Below, one piece after another: positions 1 through 8,204 of a DNA stretch of 34,308 nt. Under the pieces are notes generated by a model. It worked only from the letters and a program-made list of their open reading frames with translations. It had not been told where the DNA came from and did not search any database. The position numbers and the translations under genes were made by a program. This DNA is from Prochlorococcus sp. AG-402-A08 (lineage in GTDB: Bacteria > Cyanobacteriota > Cyanobacteriia > PCC-6307 > Cyanobiaceae): contig QCHH01000013.1 of NCBI GenBank assembly GCA_003279585.1, positions 1 to 34,308 of the forward strand, read 5' to 3'. The stretch's first letter is position 1. Each line of letters starts with the position of its first letter.

Positions 1-3000
1 ATAAATATACAACAGGTCAACTAGTTCATGGCGTTAAGACCTCTGGAAAAATAGATTTTAAAGGAGATATTGATTGGTTTAAGGTTTATTTGATAAAGGG
101 ATACACTTACCAGTTTGATGCAGAAGAATATAATTATTTAGACCTAGATATGTTTTTGCGTAATAGCGCAGGAACAAGTTTGAAATATGATGATGATAGT
201 GGATCAGGAGATGATCCAAAGATTACCTATACAGCCACATATACAGGAAATTATTTTATCGATGTAGCAGATAAAGATGATTATACGACTGGTTTATATA
301 CAATTAAATCAAAAATATTATCTGCTGATGATGATTATACTTCAGATATCTCTACTGCTGGATTTTTGACAAATGGTGGAAAAATAAAAGCAAAAATAGA
401 TTTCAAGGGAGATTCTGATTGGTTTAAGCTTTCTTTGATTAAAGGGAATTCATATCAGTTTGATGTAACCGAGACGAGTTCAATTGATCCCTGTCTTTAT
501 CTTCGCGATGGTCAAGGAAAATATATTGCCTTTGATGATAATGGTGGGTCTGATAGTGATGATTCGAGGATCACTTTCACCGTTTCATCTTCCGGTAATT
601 ATTTTCTAGATGTTGCTGATTTCAAGAATACTAATATAGGTGAGTATACAATCCATGCAAAATCATTAGTTTCGAGCGATGATTTTAGTGATGATATAAA
701 TACAATTGGTGAAGTTAGTATAGGCGGAAAAAAATCAGGCAAACTTAACTTCGCTGGTGATCAAGATTGGTTCAAAATCACTTTATTAAAAGACTCCAAA
801 TATCAATTTGATATCAAGGCAAATAATGATATAGATCCCCATCTTTACTTAAGGGATAATCAGGGGAAAATCTTAGCATATGACAATAATAGTGGTAGTG
901 GAAATAATGCAAAGATAACTTATACATCTACAAAAACAGGAGTTTATTTTTTAGATGTTGGTGATTTTGATAGTAAAAATCTTGGCACTTATGAGATCTT
1001 AGCTAAGAGTATTTCTACATCAAATGATATAGATGATTATGTTGGAAATATTAGTACCAAAGGTTCAATTTCTATTGGTTCTTCCCTAGTCGGTTCTCTT
1101 GATTTTAAAGGCGATAGAGATTGGTTTAAGGTCTCGCTTGTTAAAGGGTATAATTATCAATTTGACTCTGTTGAATCGAATTCAGTTGATACATTTTTGC
1201 ATTTAAGAGATAGTCAAGGAAAATCTATTGCATATGATAATGATAGTGGGAGTGGTGATTTAGATAATGCAAGAATTTTATTTACGGCGACTTCTTCGGG
1301 TGATTATTATTTAGATATAGGAGATATAGGAGATAACGATTTAGGAAGTTATAAGATTTATGCTCAATCCATATCAACATCGCAAGCAAATTACGACCCA
1401 ATTAATGGATATGGCTCAGCAAGTGCAGAAAAAGCTTTTGAAAAATTATTAGGAATTGACCTTTTGTCTCAACCAGATGATGGAGGGAAATTTTGGGGTT
1501 TAGATAATATTGGAGCGAAAGAAGTCTGGAAAGGAACTGGTTCATTTAAAGGTGCCACTGGTGCAGGAGCAGTCGTAGCCGTAGTGGATTCAGGAATTGA
1601 TATGGATCATCATGAATTTAAGGGCAAAATATTTAAACCTTGGGATTTTGTTGATAATGATTCTGTGCCTGATGATGAACATGGTCATGGAACGCATGTA
1701 GCTGGAACTATTGCAGCTGCAGATGATGGGATTGGAATCACAGGTGTGGCTTATGACGCAAAAATAATGCCATTAAAAGTCTTTGGTAAAAGTGGAAAAG
1801 GAGGATCAAGTATAGATAAGGCAATTAAGTATGCAGCAGACAATGGTGCTGATGTCATAAATATGTCTTTGGGCAACATAGCTAAATATCACAATACGCA
1901 AGATGGTTTGTATAGCGCTATTAAATACGCAAGTGATAAAGGTGTCGTTTGTGTGATGGCATCAGGGAATGGTTATCAAGGCTATTTAGGTAAATATATT
2001 GGATTTAGTGATCCTACTTATCCTGCTAAATGGGCTCAGTATTATGGAATTGCAGTTGGCGCTGAAGATATAAAAAAAGCTATTACCTCTTGGTGCGATA
2101 AGGCAGGTTCAACAAAATTGGATTATGTAACTGCTCCGGGACAAGGTGTTTATTCTGCTGATTTAGGAGGAAGCTATACTTATAAAAGTGGTACTTCAAT
2201 GGCAGCTCCGCACGTAGCAGGCATTGCTGCTTTGCTCAAGGGTCATAACAAGAATTTGACTGCAGCTCAAGTTGAAAACTTACTTATTTCTACAGCAAGT
2301 AATCAACAATCAATCACAATAAATAACGCAGTTTTACAAACAATAGATATAACTTCATCGAATAATATTCAACAAGGAACTATAAATAATGATGTTTTAA
2401 ATGGTACTGATGGTGATGACATTATTAATGGAAGTGAAGGAGATGACACTATTTACGCAAGTAAAGGCTCCGATCAAATTGATGGAGGATCAGGATCAGA
2501 TAAAGTCGTTTTTAATGGAAAGTACAAAGATTATACTTTTACTAATAAATTAACTTATTCAGATACACAAGGATGGATTAATAGTGGATTAATGGTTAAT
2601 GATATTAGCAATACTAAACTAAATGGAAAAAATAAATTAGAGAATGTTGAATGGATAGAATTTTCAGATCAATTAGTTGAAGCAAAGAATGTTTCTTTGG
2701 TTAAGAATTACTCTGGAAACTTTAGTGATTATAAATTTTATAATGCAGGGAGCCAAATTTATCAAATAGTAACAGAGAAGGGAATTGATGATATTACTGG
2801 ATTGCCAAATATTCAGTTTGCTGATCAAACTATTAGTGCTATTACTGATATTAAAGGTACTTTTGATCAAGTTACTGGTAAAGACAATATTACTGGAAAA
2901 ATGTTTCGTTTATATAATGCTGCTTTCAAAAGATTCCCTGACGCTAGTGGACTTAAATATTGGATTACTCAAAGAACCTCTGGGGCAAACACTGACAGAG

Positions 3001-3242
3001 TTGTTTCAAGTTCTTTCATTCAATCAGCTGAATTTAAGCAAAAGTATGGTTCAAATTTAACTAATGGACAATATATCAATACAATATATAATAATGTCCT
3101 TGGGAGATTGCCTGATCAAAGTGGCTATAATTACTGGGTTGGACAACTTGATAATGGAATAGAAACTAAATATGAAGTACTCTTAGGTTTTTCTGAATCG
3201 AACGAAAATAAAACTTTATTCTCCGAAATGACAGGTTTTTGA
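1..3242 (+). CDS. Secreted subtilisin-like serine protease with PPC repeats, RTX-like repeats and DUF4214 (5' partial)
   Basis: The reading frame is open from the left edge, so the N-terminus and any signal peptide lie outside; the first full codon is at 3. Domain order: four pre-peptidase C-terminal (PPC)-type repeats to about 1390; a peptidase S8 domain at about 1480-2310; glycine/aspartate-rich RTX-like repeats at about 2380-2510 (GTDGDDIING, GSEGDDTIYA); and a C-terminal DUF4214 domain at about 2890-3225 (GRLPDQSGYNYW). The catalytic residues are intact: Asp in VVDSGID (1587-1589), His in HGHGTHVAG (1686-1688), oxyanion Asn in ASGNG (1968-1970) and Ser in GTSMAAPHVAG (2196-2198). RTX repeats without cleavable sorting motifs usually mean calcium binding and type I export, so an extracellular or surface protease is inferred. 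The substrate is unknown. A protein of more than 1079 residues of this kind is unusual in a streamlined picocyanobacterium. The S8 call is firm; export route and role are inference. Confidence 0.93.
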   Translation, partial: KYTTGQLVHGVKTSGKIDFKGDIDWFKVYLIKGYTYQFDAEEYNYLDLDMFLRNSAGTSLKYDDDSGSGDDPKITYTATYTGNYFIDVADKDDYTTGLYTIKSKILSADDDYTSDISTAGFLTNGGKIKAKIDFKGDSDWFKLSLIKGNSYQFDVTETSSIDPCLYLRDGQGKYIAFDDNGGSDSDDSRITFTVSSSGNYFLDVADFKNTNIGEYTIHAKSLVSSDDFSDDINTIGEVSIGGKKSGKLNFAGDQDWFKITLLKDSKYQFDIKANNDIDPHLYLRDNQGKILAYDNNSGSGNNAKITYTSTKTGVYFLDVGDFDSKNLGTYEILAKSISTSNDIDDYVGNISTKGSISIGSSLVGSLDFKGDRDWFKVSLVKGYNYQFDSVESNSVDTFLHLRDSQGKSIAYDNDSGSGDLDNARILFTATSSGDYYLDIGDIGDNDLGSYKIYAQSISTSQANYDPINGYGSASAEKAFEKLLGIDLLSQPDDGGKFWGLDNIGAKEVWKGTGSFKGATGAGAVVAVVDSGIDMDHHEFKGKIFKPWDFVDNDSVPDDEHGHGTHVAGTIAAADDGIGITGVAYDAKIMPLKVFGKSGKGGSSIDKAIKYAADNGADVINMSLGNIAKYHNTQDGLYSAIKYASDKGVVCVMASGNGYQGYLGKYIGFSDPTYPAKWAQYYGIAVGAEDIKKAITSWCDKAGSTKLDYVTAPGQGVYSADLGGSYTYKSGTSMAAPHVAGIAALLKGHNKNLTAAQVENLLISTASNQQSITINNAVLQTIDITSSNNIQQGTINNDVLNGTDGDDIINGSEGDDTIYASKGSDQIDGGSGSDKVVFNGKYKDYTFTNKLTYSDTQGWINSGLMVNDISNTKLNGKNKLENVEWIEFSDQLVEAKNVSLVKNYSGNFSDYKFYNAGSQIYQIVTEKGIDDITGLPNIQFADQTISAITDIKGTFDQVTGKDNITGKMFRLYNAAFKRFPDASGLKYWITQRTSGANTDRVVSSSFIQSAEFKQKYGSNLTNGQYINTIYNNVLGRLPDQSGYNYWVGQLDNGIETKYEVLLGFSESNENKTLFSEMTGF
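3..1390 (+). repeat. Four tandem PPC-type domain repeats inside the protease gene
   Basis: A motif of the form (D/N)F(K/A)GDxDWFK recurs four times. Its DW-coding GAT codons start at 72, 417, 765 and 1119, giving periods of 345, 348 and 354 nt (115, 116 and 118 residues). Each unit also carries YQFD, LxLRDxQGK and a closing SGxYFLDV or similar. The units are diverged at DNA level but clearly homologous as protein, so this is domain duplication, not a simple DNA repeat. The first unit is cut by the window edge, and more may lie upstream. Confidence 0.85.
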
Positions 3243-3245
3243 TTT

Positions 3246-3686
3246 GTGCGTATAAAAACTTTTTATATAATTTTAGTCTCTTTGATTATATTTCTAGTTT
3301 TTAAATTTCTTAAAACACCTCTTTATGATGTATCGGGAAAAGCAATTATTTTGAGAGGTATTCAAAATAAAATGTATGAAGATACTAGTAAAATAATTCC
3401 AATTAGTGGTGCGAAAATTCTTTCTGTTCAAGGGAAAGTTTTTGCTAATCAAAGAAAACAATCAATTCCAATAAGTGAAATCAAGTCTCCTAAGAAATCC
3501 TCTTTAACTAATAATGAAGGAATATTTAAATTTAAGCTCCCAAAAGGTGAATATACTTTTTTTATTCTCATTGAAGATCAAGCCTATCTAAATAGTTTTG
3601 ATGGAAAAGATTATTTTTCTTCAAAACTAATAGAATCAGATACCAATAATATAATTATAATAGATACGCGAGGTGTTTTGTATTAA
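3246..3686 (+). CDS. Hypothetical membrane-anchored protein with a carboxypeptidase-regulatory-like fold
   Basis: This 146-residue protein uses a GTG start 3 nt after the protease stop, so the two are probably co-transcribed and translationally coupled. Residues about 5-22 (FYIILVSLIIFLVFKF) form one hydrophobic segment fitting an uncleaved N-terminal anchor. The rest is soluble and presumably outside the inner membrane. It contains SGKAIIL, ISGAKI and then LTNNEGIFKFKLPKGEYTF. That last pattern, a 'new information, then polished by G(E/T)Y' strand pair, is typical of beta-sandwich CarboxypepD_reg or Cna-B-like domains. I do not recognise a named family. By position it may be an accessory of the protease (folding, inhibition or surface attachment), but that is only inference. 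Confidence 0.72.
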   Translation: MRIKTFYIILVSLIIFLVFKFLKTPLYDVSGKAIILRGIQNKMYEDTSKIIPISGAKILSVQGKVFANQRKQSIPISEIKSPKKSSLTNNEGIFKFKLPKGEYTFFILIEDQAYLNSFDGKDYFSSKLIESDTNNIIIIDTRGVLY

Positions 3687-3706
3687 GAAAATATCAATAT
3701 AAATGT

Positions 3707-3731
3707 TCAAATACGTTATGTCGTTTTTTGA
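3707..3731 (+). terminator. Possible weak terminator hairpin after the protease pair
   Basis: TCAAATACG and CGTTTTTTGA can pair around the loop TTATGT, with one T-T mismatch and one bulged T. A run of six T lies in the 3' arm. It sits 21 nt after the stop of the 146-residue gene. The stem is imperfect and AT-rich, so this is a weak candidate. The remainder of the gap 3687-3906 holds nothing else I can name. Confidence 0.28.
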
Positions 3732-3906
3732 ATGATTATTTTTGAGGCCTTTGATCTGTGACTCGATATGCGTAACTTTTCTGGAACGTTTCCTTGAAAG
3801 TCTAAAACGAAAGATAATGTAATTAATCTAGGCTATTCTGCTTTGCCTTTATTAAACCCAGTCATGAATAATAAATAAGCTCTACTACCAAGTGCAATAA
3901 CTTTGA

Positions 3907-3978
3907 TGCCGATGAGTGGAATTGAACCACCGACCTACTGGTTACGAATCAGTTGCTCTACCCCTGAGCTACATCGGC
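3907..3978 (-). tRNA. tRNA-Thr (anticodon CGU)
   Basis: Read on the minus strand, the acceptor stem GCCGATG pairs with CATCGGC over seven base pairs, with discriminator A at 3907. The D-arm is GCTC-AGGGGTA-GAGC. The anticodon loop is TTCGTAA, giving anticodon CGU for Thr codon ACG. The T-arm is GGTGG-TTCAATT-CCACT with one G-U pair. The CCA end is not encoded. The anticodon stem ACTGA/CCAGT has an A-C mismatch at its loop-closing pair (31-39). All other elements are canonical. Confidence 0.95.
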
Positions 3979-4010
3979 ATTAGAATTAAATTATAACTTT
4001 TTGATATTCT

Positions 4011-4271
4011 TTGAATAAACCTAATCAACCTAACTCAAATTTAGACCCTAATTTAAAAGCTCGTCTTTTAAAGGAGTCCAGAAATCCTTTTCGAGGATTA
4101 AGAAGAGCTGTTTGGCTGGCTCTCTTTGGATCAGCTGCTTTAGGGTTTTTTATTATGTTTAGCAAACTTATTACAGGAGATATTGTATCTAGTAAAGATT
4201 TTTCGATCCAAGCATCTGCATTATTAATATTTGGCTTCTTATTATGGAAAGATAAAAATAAAGATGATTAG
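4011..4271 (+). CDS. Small membrane protein, DUF3493 / LPA1-Rep27-like
   Basis: The 86-residue protein starts at TTG; an in-frame stop at 4002-4004 and no ATG before residue 50 leave this as the only reasonable start. The N-terminal third contains LKARLLKESRNPFRGLRR, a strongly basic conserved block. It is followed by two hydrophobic segments (about residues 34-53 and 66-78) and a charged tail, KDKNKDD. The block and the two-helix layout match DUF3493, which as I recall is named after plant LPA1 and algal Rep27, factors for photosystem II assembly. A thylakoid role in PSII biogenesis is therefore a family-based suggestion only. It starts 32 nt from the 5' end of the divergent tRNA-Thr gene and converges on infB. 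Confidence 0.8.
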   Translation: MNKPNQPNSNLDPNLKARLLKESRNPFRGLRRAVWLALFGSAALGFFIMFSKLITGDIVSSKDFSIQASALLIFGFLLWKDKNKDD

Positions 4272-4287
4272 GATCAGGTTTATCTAG

Positions 4288-4310
4288 TTATTAAATAAAA
4301 ATAAATAACA
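4288..4310. terminator. AT-rich inverted repeat between convergent genes
   Basis: GTTATT and AATAAC form a 6-bp inverted repeat with an 11-nt loop, in the 45-nt gap between the convergent 86-residue gene and infB. It could act in both directions, but the stem is weak and there is no clean U-tract. Confidence 0.22.
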
Positions 4311-4316
4311 TGTCAT

Positions 4317-7300
4317 TTAATTAGTTAATTTTCTTCTTTGAGTGACAAGCTTGAATGCTTCGATTTGATCTCCCTCTTCCCAGTTTGCAAATCGATCACA
4401 ACCTATTCCACATTCGAACCCAGTTGATACATCTTTTACATCATCTTTATTTCTTTTCAGTGAATCTAGATCGCCTTCAAAAACGATTTGCTGTCCTCGT
4501 TTGACTCTGGCTCGGCAATTCCGTTGTATTTTCCCACTGATTACATAACAACCAGCAACGGCACTTTTGCCAATTGAGAATATTGCTCTAACCTCAGCCA
4601 CCCCTAGAGCTTCTTCTATCATTTCTGGTTCTAAAAGCCCCTCCATTGCTAATTGGATATCTTCTAAAAGTTTATAAATAACCTCATAATCTCTTACATC
4701 AACACCATTTGCATCAGCTGCGCGTTTGGCGCCCGATGCCATTGAAGTGTTGAATCCAACTATGACAGCACCAGAGGCCGCTGCTAAGTCAACATCAGTC
4801 TCAGTGATTTCTCCTGGTGCTGATAGCAATACTCTTACTTGGACTTCGTCTTTAGGAAGCTGTTCTAGAGAACCAAGTATTGCCTCTAAACTTCCTTGAA
4901 CATCAGCTTTGAGGATAATATTTAATTCTTTAAGTTCACCCTCGCTTGCTTGACCAGACATTGAGGAAAGTGAAACTCGTCTGGAAGCCATTTGCTGAGC
5001 AAGTCGTGCAGCTCTGGCATCTGTGGCGCGTTCTCCAACAACTGCTCTTGCGGCCTTCTCGTCTGGGTAAACTTCGAATTCATCTCCGGCTGTTGGTACT
5101 TCACTAAATCCAAGAGCTTCGACTGGACAAGATGGACCTGCTTCTTTAAGCCTGGATCCATTTTCATCTACCATCGCTCTTACTTTCCCAAGAACTGGAC
5201 CAGCTGCGACTACATCTCCTGATTTGAGGGTACCGTTTTGAACTAGTAGTGTTGCAACAGGCCCTTTGGCTTTGTCTAAGTGGGCTTCAATAACTGTACC
5301 TTTGGCCAATCTGTCTGGGTTTGCTTGTAAATCCTCTACCTCAGTTACTAGCAAAACCATCTCCAAAAGTTTATCGATGTTTTCGCCTTTAATGGCGCTA
5401 ACGGGAACCATTACAACGTCTCCTCCCCATTCTTCTGACAATAAATCCTGCTCTGATAATTCTTGTTTTACGCGGTCGGGAGAAGATCCTTCTTTATCAA
5501 TTTTGTTGATAGCTACGACAATGGGAACTTTTGCTGCTCTTGCATGGCTAATAGCTTCAAGGGTTTGAGGCCTCACACCATCATCAGCAGCTACAACTAA
5601 AATCGCTACATCTGTAACCCTTGTGCCTCTGGCTCTCATGGCTGTAAATGCCTCATGTCCAGGAGTGTCAAGAAAAGTTAGTTTCTTTTTTGATCCATCA
5701 TGTTCAGTCTCAATTTTATAAGCACCAATGTGTTGAGTAATACCTCCAGCTTCACCTGCTGCAACCCTTGCTTTTCTAATAGCGTCTAATAAAGATGTTT
5801 TACCATGGTCAACATGCCCCATCACAGTAACGACGGGAGGTCTTCTCATTAAGTGTTTTAAATCTTCTTCCTCGATCATTTCAACTGTCTTCTTCGCGGC
5901 TTCTTCAACATCATCTTGAAGAACAGGTACGCCGAATTCATCAGCGACTGTTTCGATTGTTGCTAGATCTAGTGATTGAGTGACAGTTGCAGTGATTCCT
6001 TTGAAAAACAATGATTTAATAATTTCGGAACTTTCAACACTCAACATGTCAGCAAGCTCTTGGACTGTGAGATTGTCTTCTGGAACAACAATCATTTCAG
6101 GTCTTACAAGTTTTGCTTCTCTCGCGGCTCTTAATTCCATCGCACGTCTTCGCTGTCTTTGGCGAGTTGTTTCTTTTTTACGTTTTTTAAGAGCAGTTAA
6201 AGGCTTCCCATTATTTTTCTTGCCAGATTTAGGCTTCGATGGTCTTGCCAAGCTTGCTGAGAGAACAACTGCTTGTTGCTCCCCTGCGAATCCACCTCTT
6301 TCTGCAGTTAGAGCGTCATCATTTTCTCCAATAATGTGAACTTTTTGACGCTGTTTCTGAGGAGATTTATTTCTTAAAGCATCAAGCTTTGCACTATCGT
6401 CCCAGTCAGGTCTTCCTGTCCTTCTTGGTGCTGCAGCATTACCACCAGGTCTATGAGCTGGCTTTTTAGGAGCTGCTGGAGTTGGTCTGTTTACTGGCGG
6501 CCTTGCTCCTGTTGAGTTTTCTCTTTTCGGTCTAGAGTTGGTTGGAGAATCAGTTTTCCTTTGCGGAGCATTTGGTCTGGCTTGTGGCTTTTGCAGTTGC
6601 ATCAATTCACTAGGTGCAACGGGTTTTCTCATGCCAGAAGGAACACCTGGGCGATTACCAGAACGGTTTGGCCCACCAAGGGACCTGGTAGGAACTCCAG
6701 GTCTATTTTGCATCCCGCCTCGATTTGGAGATCCAGAACGTACTGGCGCTCCAGCTCGATTGTTAGTACCTGGACGATTTTGGCCCTGAGGAGGTCGATT
6801 AGAACCCCCACCTCGATTGGGACCTTGGCGATTTGGCGAACCAGGACGACTTGGTCCTCCCATTCTGTTATTAGGACCAGTTCGATTTGATAACCCTTGA
6901 CGATTTGCAGCTAGTGGCGGTTTTGGTGCGCCAGGCCTCGAAGGCATTACTGGTTTGTTTCTTGCTTCGTCCGTCTGAGGTTTATTTGTAGGTTTTTCTC
7001 TTCGTATTGGGGCTCCTACAAGTTCAAGAGTATTTCCTTTAGTTGGAGGCTGAGGAGGCCTTGACGGTGCATTCTGTTTGTTCTGACTTTTGATTCTTTG
7101 GATATTCCCTTGACCAATTTTCTGAGGAGAAATACGGTCTTGATTAATTTTTGTTTTTGGCTTTTGGTTATTAGGTTGTAGTTGTTTGTTATTTTGAATA
7201 TTTACTTTCGGTCTGCTTGGTGGTGCTAATGGTCTCTTTGGTTCCTGTCGATTAGTTTGTTGCGATTGAACAACTGGCTTTTTAGGTGAATCAGAACTTT

Positions 7301-7868
7301 TTGGTTGATTGATGAATTTGTTATCTATTTTTTGTTCGGAACGTGGAACCAGACTCTCAGCTTGAGTTAAGGGCTTAGTAATTGTTGGTTTTATTTCTTT
7401 TCTTGGCTTTGGAGGGAATGGTTTGTTTGGTTTAGAGGGTGCGGTTATTTGTTGTTGTGCAGGAAGTTTATTATTTAAAGTTTTTTGGTTATTCGTATTA
7501 GAAGATCCTTGGTCTTTAACCAAAGTTTGACTTGGTTTTAAAGGGATATTTAACTTTGCTTTTGAAAGTTCTGATTGATCGGGGATGTTTTGCTTTGGCT
7601 CAGTCTTCTGATCCTTTTGAGTTTTGACAGGACTTTTTTTTACGGAAAGAATTTGTTTGTCTAATTTCTTGCTGGGTTTGCTGATCGTTTTTACACTATT
7701 GCCTTTCTTTAGAAAATCTTTTATTTGATTTGCCTCAACACTGCTTATTGAGCTGCTGTGACTCTTTGCTGCAATAGCGAGTTTTCGAGCTGCGTCTAGC
7801 ACATCTTTATTGTCAAGGCTTAAATCCTTGGACAATTCATAAATTCTGATTTTGCCGCTGCTGGTCAT
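4317..7868 (-). CDS. infB: Translation initiation factor IF-2
   Basis: This GTPase brings initiator fMet-tRNA to the 30S subunit and promotes 50S joining. The 1183-residue protein starts at ATG (7866-7868). An IF2_N domain spans about residues 1-53. A very long low-complexity linker rich in Pro, Asn, Gln, Arg and Gly follows, to about residue 480, including an Asn-Arg-Pro-Gly-rich stretch. A second IF2_N-like segment lies around residues 595-655. The G domain has G1 GHVDHGKT at 684-691, G3 DTPGHE at 734-739 and G4 NKID at 788-791, followed by the beta-barrel and C-terminal fMet-tRNA-binding domains. It is longer than E. coli IF-2 (890 residues) because of the linker, as is usual in cyanobacteria. 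It is the last gene of rimP-nusA-ylxR-infB, 60 nt after ylxR. Confidence 0.98.
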   Translation of the reverse strand: MTSSGKIRIYELSKDLSLDNKDVLDAARKLAIAAKSHSSSISSVEANQIKDFLKKGNSVKTISKPSKKLDKQILSVKKSPVKTQKDQKTEPKQNIPDQSELSKAKLNIPLKPSQTLVKDQGSSNTNNQKTLNNKLPAQQQITAPSKPNKPFPPKPRKEIKPTITKPLTQAESLVPRSEQKIDNKFINQPKSSDSPKKPVVQSQQTNRQEPKRPLAPPSRPKVNIQNNKQLQPNNQKPKTKINQDRISPQKIGQGNIQRIKSQNKQNAPSRPPQPPTKGNTLELVGAPIRREKPTNKPQTDEARNKPVMPSRPGAPKPPLAANRQGLSNRTGPNNRMGGPSRPGSPNRQGPNRGGGSNRPPQGQNRPGTNNRAGAPVRSGSPNRGGMQNRPGVPTRSLGGPNRSGNRPGVPSGMRKPVAPSELMQLQKPQARPNAPQRKTDSPTNSRPKRENSTGARPPVNRPTPAAPKKPAHRPGGNAAAPRRTGRPDWDDSAKLDALRNKSPQKQRQKVHIIGENDDALTAERGGFAGEQQAVVLSASLARPSKPKSGKKNNGKPLTALKKRKKETTRQRQRRRAMELRAAREAKLVRPEMIVVPEDNLTVQELADMLSVESSEIIKSLFFKGITATVTQSLDLATIETVADEFGVPVLQDDVEEAAKKTVEMIEEEDLKHLMRRPPVVTVMGHVDHGKTSLLDAIRKARVAAGEAGGITQHIGAYKIETEHDGSKKKLTFLDTPGHEAFTAMRARGTRVTDVAILVVAADDGVRPQTLEAISHARAAKVPIVVAINKIDKEGSSPDRVKQELSEQDLLSEEWGGDVVMVPVSAIKGENIDKLLEMVLLVTEVEDLQANPDRLAKGTVIEAHLDKAKGPVATLLVQNGTLKSGDVVAAGPVLGKVRAMVDENGSRLKEAGPSCPVEALGFSEVPTAGDEFEVYPDEKAARAVVGERATDARAARLAQQMASRRVSLSSMSGQASEGELKELNIILKADVQGSLEAILGSLEQLPKDEVQVRVLLSAPGEITETDVDLAAASGAVIVGFNTSMASGAKRAADANGVDVRDYEVIYKLLEDIQLAMEGLLEPEMIEEALGVAEVRAIFSIGKSAVAGCYVISGKIQRNCRARVKRGQQIVFEGDLDSLKRNKDDVKDVSTGFECGIGCDRFANWEEGDQIEAFKLVTQRRKLTN

Positions 7869-7928
7869 TAATGTTGTGCTTGAACTTTAGATTTGGTTTT
7901 TGAGTTGACTGAGTTCTCTTGATTAACA

Positions 7929-8204
7929 TCATGCCTCAGTATCTGAATCAATGCAGGTATTAAGTTGTTTTTGGAGCATATTGAAAACGCTTGAGTGAAT
8001 ATCACATCTCAAAGCTTTTTGTAATCTTTTACGCTTCAAAGCTTCTTCAAAACATGACTCAGTTGGACAAAGATAGGCTGATCTTCCCATCCCGCCTGAG
8101 AGAACTACTCCATTCTGAAAATCTCTAGTAACTTTTAAAAAACACTTGCGATCAAGAACTTTTTTGCAAGCTACACACCTACGCAGAATGGGGAGTTTAC
8201 TCAC
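7929..8204 (-). CDS. ylxR: YlxR family (DUF448) RNA-binding protein
   Basis: This 91-residue protein is encoded between nusA and infB, the position that defines the family in most bacteria. It carries the N-terminal RRCVACKKV motif and the core GMGRSAYLCP, a variant of the usual GRGRSAYLC. A basic KRKRLQKAL helix follows. Family members bind RNA and, in some bacteria, RNase P; the exact role here is not shown. The GTG start at 8202-8204 overlaps the nusA stop in a GTGA arrangement, which indicates translational coupling and fixes the start. Confidence 0.93.
   Translation of the reverse strand: MSKLPILRRCVACKKVLDRKCFLKVTRDFQNGVVLSGGMGRSAYLCPTESCFEEALKRKRLQKALRCDIHSSVFNMLQKQLNTCIDSDTEA

Noticed and set aside
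3-1390. The regular ~348-nt periodicity as a DNA satellite or CRISPR-like array
   Set aside because: Units are long, diverged in DNA, in frame and encode a recognisable protein repeat.
2673-3060. Frames on both strands inside the protease DUF4214 region
   Set aside because: Low-complexity Leu/Ile-rich translations out of frame with a clearly real domain.
3838-3906. Open frame on the minus strand ending RAYLLFMTGFNKGKAE
   Set aside because: It looks protein-like, but its only ATG gives ten codons and the frame otherwise runs back into the tRNA gene with no usual start. Possibly a gene remnant; not supportable.
6538-6890. Plus-strand frames opposite the IF-2 linker
   Set aside because: They arise from the biased composition of the Pro/Arg/Gly linker on the other strand; no domain and no start context.
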